Below are positions 1 to 6,645 of a stretch of DNA of 64,000 nt, in pieces (the stretch's first letter is position 1; every line of letters starts with the position of its first letter). This DNA is from Bacteroidales bacterium. GTDB lineage: Bacteria > Bacteroidota > Bacteroidia > Bacteroidales > UBA932. The notes under the pieces are model-generated. The model did no database searches and was not told the origin of the DNA. It was given only the letters and a program-made list of their open reading frames with translations. Both the position numbers and the translations under genes were made by a program. The DNA lies in contig JAFSSE010000041.1 in the NCBI GenBank assembly GCA_017445755.1, positions 1 to 64,000 of the forward strand. Direction: 5' to 3'.

Positions 1-449
1 AGGAAGGCCCGCTCACCGGCTCCTACGCCCGTGACATCCGCGTCTATGTCTATGACGGTAAGATGCACCCTGTGGACTCCAAGGAAATCGCCTTCATCAT
101 CGCCGGCCGTAACGCCTTCAAGGAGGCCTTCCGCAACGCCGGTCCGAAGATCCTCGAGCCGATTTACAATGTCGATATCATCACTCCGAACGACTATGTC
201 GGACCTTGCATGAGCGACCTGAACACCCGTCGCGGCATGATCATGAACCAGGATATGGACAAGGGCTTCACGGTCCTCCATGCCCGCGTTCCGCTCGCAG
301 AGCTTTACCGCTACTCGACCGTACTCAGCTCCCTGACCGGTGGCAGCGCGACTTTCCAGATGAAATTCGCCGAATACCAGCAGGTTCCCGCCGACGTACA
401 GTCCAAGCTCCTCGCCGAGTACGCCGCACAGGAAGAAGAAGAGGATTAA
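1..449 (+). CDS. Elongation factor G paralogue, C-terminal part (5' truncated)
   Basis: The reading frame is open from base 3 and encodes the last 148 residues of a translational GTPase of the EF-G/EF-2 type; the start lies outside the window. What is visible is the end of domain IV (AFIIAGRNAFKEAF) followed by domain V, with YNVDIITPNDYVG, the RRG turn and RYSTVLSSLTGGSATF. The acidic tail (EEEED) fits the second EF-G copy common in Bacteroidetes rather than canonical FusA, but without the G domain I cannot separate paralogues. Expected role: GTP-dependent ribosome translocation or recycling in the cytoplasm. A hairpin terminator follows 17 nt after the stop. Confidence 0.9.
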   Translation, partial: EGPLTGSYARDIRVYVYDGKMHPVDSKEIAFIIAGRNAFKEAFRNAGPKILEPIYNVDIITPNDYVGPCMSDLNTRRGMIMNQDMDKGFTVLHARVPLAELYRYSTVLSSLTGGSATFQMKFAEYQQVPADVQSKLLAEYAAQEEEED

Positions 450-465
450 CTCTTCACTCTGTCTT

Positions 466-504
466 AAAAAATCCCGTGCGGCTCTCCCGCGCGGGAATTT
501 TTTT
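466..504 (+). terminator. Rho-independent terminator after EF-G
   Basis: The arms TCCCGTGCG (472-480) and CGCGCGGGA (488-496) pair with one G-U wobble around a 7-nt loop. They are preceded by an A-run and followed by seven to eight T. It ends the EF-G transcript and insulates the next promoter. Confidence 0.85.
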
Positions 505-507
505 AGG

Positions 508-515
508 TATATTTG
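508..515 (+). promoter_or_regulatory. Promoter -7 element for the S46 peptidase
   Basis: TATATTTG matches the Bacteroidetes -7 consensus TAnnTTTG exactly and sits directly after the EF-G terminator. It predicts a leader of about 15-20 nt before the ATG at 537. No clear -33 box is visible because the terminator occupies that space. Confidence 0.6.
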
Positions 516-536
516 CACCCATAGGATTATTTGTAT

Positions 537-2645
537 ATGAAAAAGCTCCTCTCTCTGGCCGTCGCGGCCCTGATCTTCGTCCCGGCAATTGCCGACGAAG
601 GAATGTGGCTGCTGCCGCTCCTTAACAAAATGAACAAGAAAGATCTCGCCGCAGCCGGCTGCAAACTGACCCCGGAAGAGATTTACAACATCAACAATAC
701 CTCCCTGAAGGACGCGATTGTCCAGTTCGGGGGCGGCTGCACCGGGGAAATCATCTCCGGCGAAGGGCTCATAGTTACCAACCACCACTGCGGTTACAGC
801 TCAATCCAGCGGCTCTCCACCCCTGAGCACAATTATCTGATGGACGGATTCTGGGCCATCAGAAGGGACATGGAAATACCCTGCCCGGGTCTTTCCGTGA
901 CCTTCCTCGTGGAGATGAAGGATATCACCCAGCCGCTCGAAAAGGCGGAAAAGAAGGGCCAGGTGGAAGAAAAGCTGAAGGAGCTTACCTCGGCCGCCAG
1001 GGACGCGAATCCTGACTGCGAGGTCCTGACCCAGACCTTCTACAATGACAATGTTACCTATCTCATTGTCTATAAGGTCTATAACGATGTCCGCTTCGTC
1101 GGGGCCCCTCCGGCATCCATCGGTAAGTTCGGCGGAGAAACGGACAACTGGATGTGGCCCCGCCACACCGGCGATTTCTCTATGTTCCGGGTTTACATGG
1201 CCCCCGACGGATCCCCGGCAGAATATTCGGAGGACAATGTGCCGCTCCAGCCGAAAAACCACCTCAAAATCTCCCTCAAGGGGGTCCATGAGAATGATTA
1301 TACGATGATTATGGGTTATCCGGGAAGGACCCAGCGCTTCCAGACGGCCGCCCAGCTCGAGGACATGGTCGCCCAGAACCGGATCCGCATCGACGCCCGC
1401 ACCGTCCGCCAGAACCTGATGTGGGAGGCGATGTGCGCCGATCCGAAGGTCCAGCTCGAGTATGCCTCTAAATATGCATCCTCGGCAAACGGCTGGAAGA
1501 AGTGGCAGGGAATGGAACTCGCCTTCAAAAAGCTCGGTATCGTAGCGCGCGAAAAAGAAAAGGAAGAGCGGTTCATGGAGTGGGTCGCAAAGAAACCGAA
1601 ACGGCAGGAGCAATACGGCTCCGCCCTCGGGGAAATCTCTGAGGCCGTCGAAAAGGCCAGGGAGCCGATGGCTGCATATACCCTCCTTGTGGAAGCCCCG
1701 TACGGGATTGAGCTTGTAGGATTCGTTGGAAGATTCTTCAGGGGCGTTTCGAAAAAGCAGCAGGAGGGGGAATGCAGCGACGAGGAGGCCTTTGCCGCAG
1801 GAGTAAATGCCGTCAAGGGGCTGTACCGTGACTATGAACCCACCCTTGACAGGAAAGAGGCGGTCGCCCTCCTGGAATTCTACCGCGAAAGGGCGGACGA
1901 ACGCTTTGCTCTGGATTCCCTCGGAAACGGATTCGAGGACTTCGAAACACTTGATATTGAGCGCTATGCTTCCTGGCTCTTCGAGGAGAGCGCCTTTACC
2001 TCCCTTGAAAAGCTCACCGCGGCAGGGAGCGTTGAAAAGGTCAGCGCCGACCCCGCCGCCGTCCTCCAGGATGCAATTATCTCGAAGATTGCCGGGCTCT
2101 ATCCTGCCATCATGGGCCCGCAGGAGCTCCTCCAGAAGGGAAGCAAGGCCTTTACGGCAGGGCTCATGGAATGGGAAAAAGGGCAGCCGAGCTACCCTGA
2201 CGCCAATTTCACGATGCGCCTCACCTACGGCCATGTGCTCCCTTATTCCCCGAAGGACGCCGTCCTCTACAGGTACTATACGACCCTTACCGGGGTCATG
2301 GAAAAGGAAGATCCGACAAACCCCGAGTTCATCGTGCCCGAGAAGCTTAAGGAGCTCTACGGCAGCAGGGACTTCGGCCGCTACGCCGAGGACGGAATGA
2401 TAAGGACCTGCTTCCTTACCAATAACGACATCACCGGAGGAAACAGCGGCTCGCCCGTTCTCAACGCAAATGGAGAGCTTATCGGTCTCGCCTTCGACGG
2501 GAACTGGGAGTCGATGAGTTCGGACGTCATGTTCGAGCCGGATCTCCAGAGGTGTATCTGCGTAGATATCCGCTACGTGCTCTTCCTCGTGGAGAAGCTT
2601 GGCGGGGCGAAGAATATAATTGACGAACTTGATTTTGCATATTAA
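537..2645 (+). CDS. S46 family dipeptidyl-peptidase (DPP7-like)
   Basis: A 702-residue exported serine peptidase that removes dipeptides from oligopeptide N-termini in the periplasm, feeding amino-acid use. I chose ATG 537 because it starts a normal signal peptide (MKKLLSLAVAALIFVPAIA); an in-frame TTG at 531 adds only two residues. The S46 motifs are TNHHCGY (catalytic His84), TDNWMWPRHTGDF (catalytic Asp region, 202-214) and GGNSGSPV (catalytic Ser637). The residue 18 after the serine is Gly655. In DPP11 this position is the Arg that selects Asp/Glu at P1, so glycine suggests DPP7-like preference for hydrophobic P1 residues; this is inferred from family knowledge. Length is normal. The stop overlaps the next start by 1 nt (TAATG), so it is probably translationally coupled to mrp. 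Confidence 0.93.
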   Translation: MKKLLSLAVAALIFVPAIADEGMWLLPLLNKMNKKDLAAAGCKLTPEEIYNINNTSLKDAIVQFGGGCTGEIISGEGLIVTNHHCGYSSIQRLSTPEHNYLMDGFWAIRRDMEIPCPGLSVTFLVEMKDITQPLEKAEKKGQVEEKLKELTSAARDANPDCEVLTQTFYNDNVTYLIVYKVYNDVRFVGAPPASIGKFGGETDNWMWPRHTGDFSMFRVYMAPDGSPAEYSEDNVPLQPKNHLKISLKGVHENDYTMIMGYPGRTQRFQTAAQLEDMVAQNRIRIDARTVRQNLMWEAMCADPKVQLEYASKYASSANGWKKWQGMELAFKKLGIVAREKEKEERFMEWVAKKPKRQEQYGSALGEISEAVEKAREPMAAYTLLVEAPYGIELVGFVGRFFRGVSKKQQEGECSDEEAFAAGVNAVKGLYRDYEPTLDRKEAVALLEFYRERADERFALDSLGNGFEDFETLDIERYASWLFEESAFTSLEKLTAAGSVEKVSADPAAVLQDAIISKIAGLYPAIMGPQELLQKGSKAFTAGLMEWEKGQPSYPDANFTMRLTYGHVLPYSPKDAVLYRYYTTLTGVMEKEDPTNPEFIVPEKLKELYGSRDFGRYAEDGMIRTCFLTNNDITGGNSGSPVLNANGELIGLAFDGNWESMSSDVMFEPDLQRCICVDIRYVLFLVEKLGGAKNIIDELDFAY

Positions 2646-3709
2646 TGGACAGGTCTGAAATACTTTCCGTCCTGGAGACGGTTGTCCATCCTGCGCAGGG
2701 TGAAAAATCCATTGTGGAGCTCGGAATGGTCGATTCTGTAAATATCGACGAGGGGCGGATCACCGTCACTCTGGCCTTTCCGAAAAAACCGGATCCGCTG
2801 AAAAATTACCTCGCCGGGGCCGCCCGGGCTGCGATTTACCGGCTGGCTCCCGGCGGCACCGAGGTGGAGGTTAAAACCATTGTAAAAGAAACCGAGCCCC
2901 GTTCCGACAAGAAGGGCGTGAATGAGCTCGGGCTCGACCAGATTGCCGAGGTCCGCCATATCATCGGAATCGCTTCCGGAAAGGGCGGGGTCGGGAAATC
3001 CACCGTCGCCGTCAATCTCGCCGTCGCCCTTGCGCGGCTCGGGTACAGGGTCGGCCTCGCGGATGCGGATGTCTATGGACCTTCCGTCCCGATGATGACA
3101 GGAACCGAAGGCCAGGTGCCCGAGGCCTATGAATCAGAAGGGAAGGAACTGATGGTCCCTATCGAGAAATTCGGGGTCAAATGGATGTCCATCGGGTATT
3201 TCGCCCAGAGCGGACAGGCCCTCATCTGGCGGGGGCCCATGGCCTGCAGCGCGCTGAAACAGATGATTCTCCAGGTCGAGTGGGGTCCCCTTGACTTTCT
3301 TCTTATCGACATGCCCCCGGGAACGGGAGATATCCATATCTCCCTGGTCCAGGACATTCCGATGGAAGGAGCCATCATTGTCACAACCCCCCAGAGCGTC
3401 GCCCTCGCCGATGTCATCAAGGGGGTGGACATGTTCCGGAACAAGAACATCGACCGGCCGATCTTCGGTATTGTCGAAAACATGGCCTGGTTTACACCGG
3501 AGGAACTACCTGAGAATAAGTACTATATCTTCGGACGCGACGGCGGCGCGAAGATGGCCGCGGAGCTGGGGCTTCCCCTTCTCGGAGAGATTCCGCTCGT
3601 TCAGAGCATCCGCGAAAGCGGTGATGACGGCACCCCCGCGGCGCTTTCTTCCCGCCCCGACGGGGTCGCCTTCGTGAACCTCGCCACCCGGCTGGTATCC
3701 AGTATCTAG
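2645..3709 (+). CDS. mrp: Mrp/ApbC family iron-sulfur carrier ATPase
   Basis: A 354-residue cytoplasmic P-loop ATPase of the Mrp/NBP35 family, thought to carry and deliver Fe-S clusters. Residues 1-85 form a DUF59/MIP18-like domain (SVLETVVHPAQGEKSIVELG). A deviant Walker A, SGKGGVGKST, lies at 111-120, and DMPPGTGDIHI is the Switch/Walker B region. The C-terminal half has the usual VENMAWF stretch but no clear CxxC in the place used by some homologues. It overlaps the peptidase stop by 1 nt. Two hairpins follow, separating it from the convergent HTH gene. A second DUF59 protein and SufS/SufE are encoded near 38-40 kb. Confidence 0.94.
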   Translation: MDRSEILSVLETVVHPAQGEKSIVELGMVDSVNIDEGRITVTLAFPKKPDPLKNYLAGAARAAIYRLAPGGTEVEVKTIVKETEPRSDKKGVNELGLDQIAEVRHIIGIASGKGGVGKSTVAVNLAVALARLGYRVGLADADVYGPSVPMMTGTEGQVPEAYESEGKELMVPIEKFGVKWMSIGYFAQSGQALIWRGPMACSALKQMILQVEWGPLDFLLIDMPPGTGDIHISLVQDIPMEGAIIVTTPQSVALADVIKGVDMFRNKNIDRPIFGIVENMAWFTPEELPENKYYIFGRDGGAKMAAELGLPLLGEIPLVQSIRESGDDGTPAALSSRPDGVAFVNLATRLVSSI

Positions 3710-3726
3710 TCTCTGTTGTCTAGTGT

Positions 3727-3752
3727 CAACCTACCCTGTTACGGGTAGGTTG
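3727..3752. terminator. Hairpin between convergent genes, probable bidirectional terminator
   Basis: A perfect 10-bp stem, CAACCTACCC (3727-3736) with GGGTAGGTTG (3743-3752), closes a 6-nt loop. It has no T-run of its own and lies just past the mrp stop and just past the 3' end of the convergent HTH gene. Confidence 0.6.
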
Positions 3753-3754
3753 GC

Positions 3755-3961
3755 TTATATAAGCCCTTGCACAAGGGCTTTTTTTATCACCTCGACCATC
3801 GTGGAGGCGTCGAACTTCGCGCGTATTCTCTTCCGGTACCATTTGATGGTGGGAACGCTAAGGCACAGCTCCTCCGCTATCTGGGGGCTTGTCTTTCCCT
3901 CGGAGATAAGGACCAGGACAAGCTTCTCTTTCGTGCTCAGACGAATCCTTTCCTGCTCCAT
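3755..3961 (-). CDS. Orphan LuxR/GerE helix-turn-helix protein (68 aa)
   Basis: A free-standing GerE-type DNA-binding domain with no sensor or receiver. RLSTKEKLVLVLISEGKTSP and VPTIKWYRKRIRAKFD are the HTH. It closely resembles the C-terminal domain of the TPR-LuxR regulator at 5145-6362: both share TSPQIA, TIKWYRK and a final GL(I/V). I start it at ATG 3961 because GGAGGA (complement of 3968-3973) sits 6 nt upstream, a rare good Shine-Dalgarno here; an in-frame ATG at 3976 would add MGGLA. The upstream gene's stop is 2 nt before this start, so the two form one minus-strand operon. It could compete with or dimerise with the larger regulator; that is inference. Confidence 0.8.
   Translation of the reverse strand: MEQERIRLSTKEKLVLVLISEGKTSPQIAEELCLSVPTIKWYRKRIRAKFDASTMVEVIKKALVQGLI
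3761..3785 (+). terminator. Terminator for mrp, inside the 3' end of the opposing gene
   Basis: AAGCCCTT (3761-3768) pairs with AAGGGCTT (3773-3780) around a 4-nt loop and is followed by a T-run, so it works in the plus direction. It overlaps the last codons (KKALVQGLI) of the minus-strand HTH gene; one sequence serves as coding DNA and as the opposing terminator. Confidence 0.75.
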
Positions 3962-3963
3962 GG

Positions 3964-4992
3964 CTAATCCTCCCATGCGTGTCTCACCAGCGGACAGTCA
4001 TAAAGCAGATGAGGCATCGCCGCATAGTTGATTATCAAACCATTGAGGGTTGCGGCCATCGACTTGGCGCTTGCCCAGGAGGAGGTCTTTTTCACGGCGG
4101 GGCTCATGCCTTCCAATTCAGCGTCCAATTCTGCAACGCGCAGTGCCGCCGTGCCCTCTTTTTCGTCGAAACGCCTGAGGGTGGAAAGCCACCTTTGAAG
4201 CTGCTGCTTGTTCCACCTGTCGATAATCTCATTCTGCCCTCGCCGGCTTTCTTTTCCCTGGGATTTACTCTCCAGAACATTCACCTGGTGGCATTCCTGC
4301 GAGCGGGGCCAGGATGAAACAATCTGCTTCTTGAGTTTATAGAGGGCACCCGCAAGGGTGTTCTCGTCAATTGCGGCCTTCCCGCCGAGCAGGAGGCTCT
4401 GCAGCGAAGAGACTCCGGATGAAAGTTGCGAGAGCGCTCCCTCGAACTGCTTTTCATAGATTTCGCTCAGTCTTACTGCGATGGTGTCGCAACGCGCATC
4501 GGTTCCACTCCCCTGGACTGACTGCTCCGAAAGGTCATTTTGCCGGGCCATATAGACGCTGCACATTTCATTTACCGCCTTTTCGTAGTCGGCAAGACGG
4601 GCCATGTATGCTTCCAGTCCTTCTTTGTTTGACAGCTCGGCGTCAGTGGCCCATGCCGGCCTCCCGCCTATGGCCTGAGAGTAGCTCTTGAAAGAAAACG
4701 AGCTCTTCTCAAGGTCTGGAGCGAAATAACCGCTGCCGGAATTGGCATCCAGAAGGCCTTCGGCGTAGCCGCTTGCGGAAACCGCCCCTGTGTTGAATGA
4801 AGCCGCCGCCGATTTATCGACCCCAAGGGCGTCTCCTACCTTTTTGGAAACAGTCTGCTCGACTTTCTGGCCAAGCTTCTTCTCCGCTGCATCTACGGCT
4901 TTCTGCCCAAGCTTCTTAAGCAGGGCTCCCTGCGCAGAAGCCGTCGCGCACGAGAGCAGCAAAGAGAGCACAATAATTACATACTTTCTCAT
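3964..4992 (-). CDS. Secreted alpha-helical protein of unknown function
   Basis: 342 residues. A signal peptide (MRKYVIIVLSLLLSCATASA) with an ASA/Q cleavage site precedes a Lys/Ala/Glu-rich helical segment (LGQKAVDAAEKKLGQKVEQT) and a mostly helical body with frequent Gln, Ser and Glu. LLSC could be read as a weak lipobox, but the AxA site looks better. I do not recognise the family. It leads a minus-strand operon with the orphan GerE protein. It is transcribed from a -7-like box at 5026-5033, and two 16-bp dyads lie upstream of that, so it is probably regulated by the divergent TPR-LuxR protein. Confidence 0.75.
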   Translation of the reverse strand: MRKYVIIVLSLLLSCATASAQGALLKKLGQKAVDAAEKKLGQKVEQTVSKKVGDALGVDKSAAASFNTGAVSASGYAEGLLDANSGSGYFAPDLEKSSFSFKSYSQAIGGRPAWATDAELSNKEGLEAYMARLADYEKAVNEMCSVYMARQNDLSEQSVQGSGTDARCDTIAVRLSEIYEKQFEGALSQLSSGVSSLQSLLLGGKAAIDENTLAGALYKLKKQIVSSWPRSQECHQVNVLESKSQGKESRRGQNEIIDRWNKQQLQRWLSTLRRFDEKEGTAALRVAELDAELEGMSPAVKKTSSWASAKSMAATLNGLIINYAAMPHLLYDCPLVRHAWED

Positions 4993-5025
4993 ATATGGTA
5001 TCGGTTAGAGTTTATTCTTATATTG

Positions 5026-5033
5026 CAAAGTTC
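5026..5033 (-). promoter_or_regulatory. Weak -7 box of the 4992-3755 operon
   Basis: On the minus strand this reads GAACTTTG, one mismatch from TAnnTTTG, about 30 nt before the ATG at 4992. The G is exactly 37.5 bp from the centre of the nearest dyad (5063.5). The same geometry occurs at 6442-6449. Loss of the TA end suggests an activator-dependent promoter. Confidence 0.5.
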
Positions 5034-5055
5034 GTCAATCGAAAGTCGAAAAACA

Positions 5056-5093
5056 CCATCCCAAAGGATAGAAACCACTATCCCAAAGGATAG
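5056..5093. promoter_or_regulatory. Pair of 16-bp dyads, candidate LuxR-family operator
   Basis: CCATCCCAAAGGATAG (5056-5071) and CTATCCCAAAGGATAG (5078-5093) are near-perfect palindromes (ATCC-CAAA-GGAT core) with centres 22 bp apart, two helical turns. They lie between divergent genes, one encoding a LuxR-family regulator. The same pair with the same 22-bp spacing occurs at 6382-6419. Confidence 0.65.
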
Positions 5094-5131
5094 ATTTTCA
5101 ACCCTTTTGGGGAGATTTGGAAGGAAATGAC

Positions 5132-5139
5132 TATCTTCG
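5132..5139 (+). promoter_or_regulatory. Possible promoter of the TPR-LuxR gene
   Basis: TATCTTCG fits the relaxed consensus TAnnTTYG, and TTTG at 5106-5109 could be a -33 box with a 22-nt spacer. If real, the transcript starts close to ATG 5145 and the in-frame ATG at 5127 could not be used. Confidence 0.35.
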
Positions 5140-5144
5140 CTTTC

Positions 5145-6362
5145 ATGAAAAGGTTTTTTCTAATCATAGTTGTTTTCATCGCGTGCGCAACATCCGCGAG
5201 AGCCGAATACACGGACCACAGGGGCCGGAATATCGACTCCCTTGAAAGGGTCGCGGCCATGTGGACTGGCGGAAAGGACGCCTTCGCCGGCGAGGAGGAG
5301 AGTTCGGGGCTTGTATATGCATACCACGGGCTGATGCAGGGCTACCGCAACATCAACGGGGAGCGCTCCATGTATTTCGCCCGAAAGGAGTATGACCTTG
5401 CAAAGCGCTGGAACTGGCTTTCCAGGATGGTGGACGGACTCGAGGGCATAGGTATCATCCACTACGGCAAGGAGAGTTATGACAGCGCCCTCGTCTATCT
5501 TTTCAGGGCTCTTGAGGTCACGGACAGGATGGCCGCGGGGGAAACCTCCTTTACCAGTGATGAACACTATCCGGAGAGCACGGTCGATGACAATTACTCC
5601 GGGCTCTACGGGGCCATCGGCAATGTCTACAATATGATGGGCGACATCCCTACCGCCATGGATTACTATCAGAAGGCGGGGGAGATATTCGAAAAATACG
5701 GCTGGAACGAGAGCAATTCGGTGCTGTGGTACAACCTCGGCGAGACATGGTTCGACGATGGGGACCTCGACAAGGCAAAGGAGTGTTATGAAAAGGCCCT
5801 CGAATACGGGCGCATTGCTTCGGATTCCCTGAAGATCAGCGATGCCCTGAAGGGGCTCGGCGGGGTGTACCTCAAAAAGGGAAAGACCGGAAAGGCCCTG
5901 AGGTGTCTGGAGGAGGCGGACAAGTATTATTCCGTTCATGCTGACCAGGAGTTCGTGAGCGGACTTGAGAATCTGGATTTTATCCGGCAGGTGCTCACGG
6001 TCCAGAAGCGCAGCCGGACCTGGATTGCCGCCGTGGCGGCCGCCCTTGCGCTGGTGATGCTGCTTTTAATGCTTATCGTCATGAGGATAAGGCGTCTGCA
6101 AAAGGAGAACGAAGGAGCGGAAGCGGTTATCAATGAGGCCCTTGGAGAGATTGTCCCCGAAGAGGGGGAACCCTTCCTTTCCGAGCGGGAGGAGGAAATC
6201 CTCTCCCTTATCGCCTCCGGCCTCACCAGCCCCCAGATTGCCGACAAGGTCTATCTCAGCCCCGCCACCATAAAGTGGTACCGTAAGAAACTCCTCATTA
6301 AATTCGAGGCGGCCAATACCGCCGAACTTATCTCCAAGGCCAAGGAAAAAGGGCTCGTATAA
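5145..6362 (+). CDS. Membrane TPR regulator with C-terminal LuxR-type HTH
   Basis: 405 residues. An N-terminal signal or anchor (MKRFFLIIVVFIACATSARA) is followed by a TPR-rich region (roughly residues 30-275; clear units around AIGNVYNMMGDIPTAMDYYQ and LGETWFDDGDLDKAKECYEK). A single membrane segment (about 288-312, AAVAAALALVMLLLMLIVMR) follows, then a short linker and a GerE domain (about 345-405; LSEREEEILSLIASG, TIKWYRKKL). The layout suggests a periplasmic TPR sensor linked through the membrane to a cytoplasmic DNA-binding domain, a form common in Bacteroidetes. ATG 5127 is an alternative start that adds six residues and spoils the signal peptide. It is flanked on both sides by dyad pairs and sits between the genes those dyads probably control. 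Confidence 0.88.
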   Translation: MKRFFLIIVVFIACATSARAEYTDHRGRNIDSLERVAAMWTGGKDAFAGEEESSGLVYAYHGLMQGYRNINGERSMYFARKEYDLAKRWNWLSRMVDGLEGIGIIHYGKESYDSALVYLFRALEVTDRMAAGETSFTSDEHYPESTVDDNYSGLYGAIGNVYNMMGDIPTAMDYYQKAGEIFEKYGWNESNSVLWYNLGETWFDDGDLDKAKECYEKALEYGRIASDSLKISDALKGLGGVYLKKGKTGKALRCLEEADKYYSVHADQEFVSGLENLDFIRQVLTVQKRSRTWIAAVAAALALVMLLLMLIVMRIRRLQKENEGAEAVINEALGEIVPEEGEPFLSEREEEILSLIASGLTSPQIADKVYLSPATIKWYRKKLLIKFEAANTAELISKAKEKGLV

Positions 6363-6378
6363 GTTTCCCCGACCCCTA

Positions 6379-6427
6379 AAACCATCCCAAAGGATAGTAA
6401 AGTCTATTCTTTAGGATGGTTTTTTTG
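6379..6427 (+). terminator. Terminator of the TPR-LuxR gene built from two dyads
   Basis: AAACCATCC-type and GGATGGTTT-type arms (6379-6397 with 6404-6422) form a long stem around a short loop, followed by a T-run to 6426. The same bases contain two copies of the 16-bp dyad (6382-6397 and, inverted, 6404-6419), so it may be terminator and operator at once. Confidence 0.75.
6382..6419. promoter_or_regulatory. Second pair of 16-bp dyads, candidate operator
   Basis: CCATCCCAAAGGATAG (6382-6397) and CTATTCTTTAGGATGG (6404-6419; inverted copy) have centres 22 bp apart, as at 5056-5093. The promoter-proximal copy is 37.5 bp from the G of the downstream -7 box, exactly as in the other promoter, and the 22-nt linker is T-rich next to the dyad in both. 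Confidence 0.6.
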
Positions 6428-6441
6428 TGCCCGCTGTTCTG

Positions 6442-6449
6442 TTACTTTG
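6442..6449 (+). promoter_or_regulatory. Weak -7 box of the small peptide/GLUG lipoprotein operon
   Basis: TTACTTTG is one mismatch from TAnnTTTG and lies about 35 nt before ATG 6484. It shares ACTTTGC and the dyad spacing with the box at 5026-5033. Confidence 0.5.
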
Positions 6450-6483
6450 CAGTTAGGAAAACTTAAATCAACTAAAGAAAACC

Positions 6484-6630
6484 ATGACTGTGATTAAAAA
6501 AGGTGAATACCTCGCACCGGAAGTCGAGGTGGTGGAAATCTCCCCGAGAGAATGTGTCATGCTCATTGGCAGCCCCAATGAAGCAATACTCGACAGCGGC
6601 AACGTTTATGGGGACGATGCGTTTATTTAA
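6484..6630 (+). CDS. 48-residue peptide upstream of a surface lipoprotein
   Basis: A short ORF starting MTVIKKGEYLAPEVEVVEIS and ending NVYGDDAFI, with no signal peptide and one Cys (ECVML). It ends 15 nt before the lipoprotein start, with GGAGG between. Short proteins with a Y-x-x-P-E-V-E-x-x-E-I start and a small-residue-rich tail are common in Bacteroidales; I do not know a function. The intact frame, protein-like composition, own promoter and operon position support it as real. It could be a peptide precursor, chaperone or leader; I have no evidence to choose. Confidence 0.65.
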   Translation: MTVIKKGEYLAPEVEVVEISPRECVMLIGSPNEAILDSGNVYGDDAFI

Positions 6631-6645
6631 ACGGAGGAGGTAGTT

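Noticed and set aside
801..2234. 477-residue minus-strand frame inside the S46 gene
   Set aside because: Shadow frame opposite a well-supported peptidase; no motifs.
5127..5144. Upstream ATG for the TPR-LuxR gene
   Set aside because: It overlaps a possible -7 box and spoils the signal sequence.
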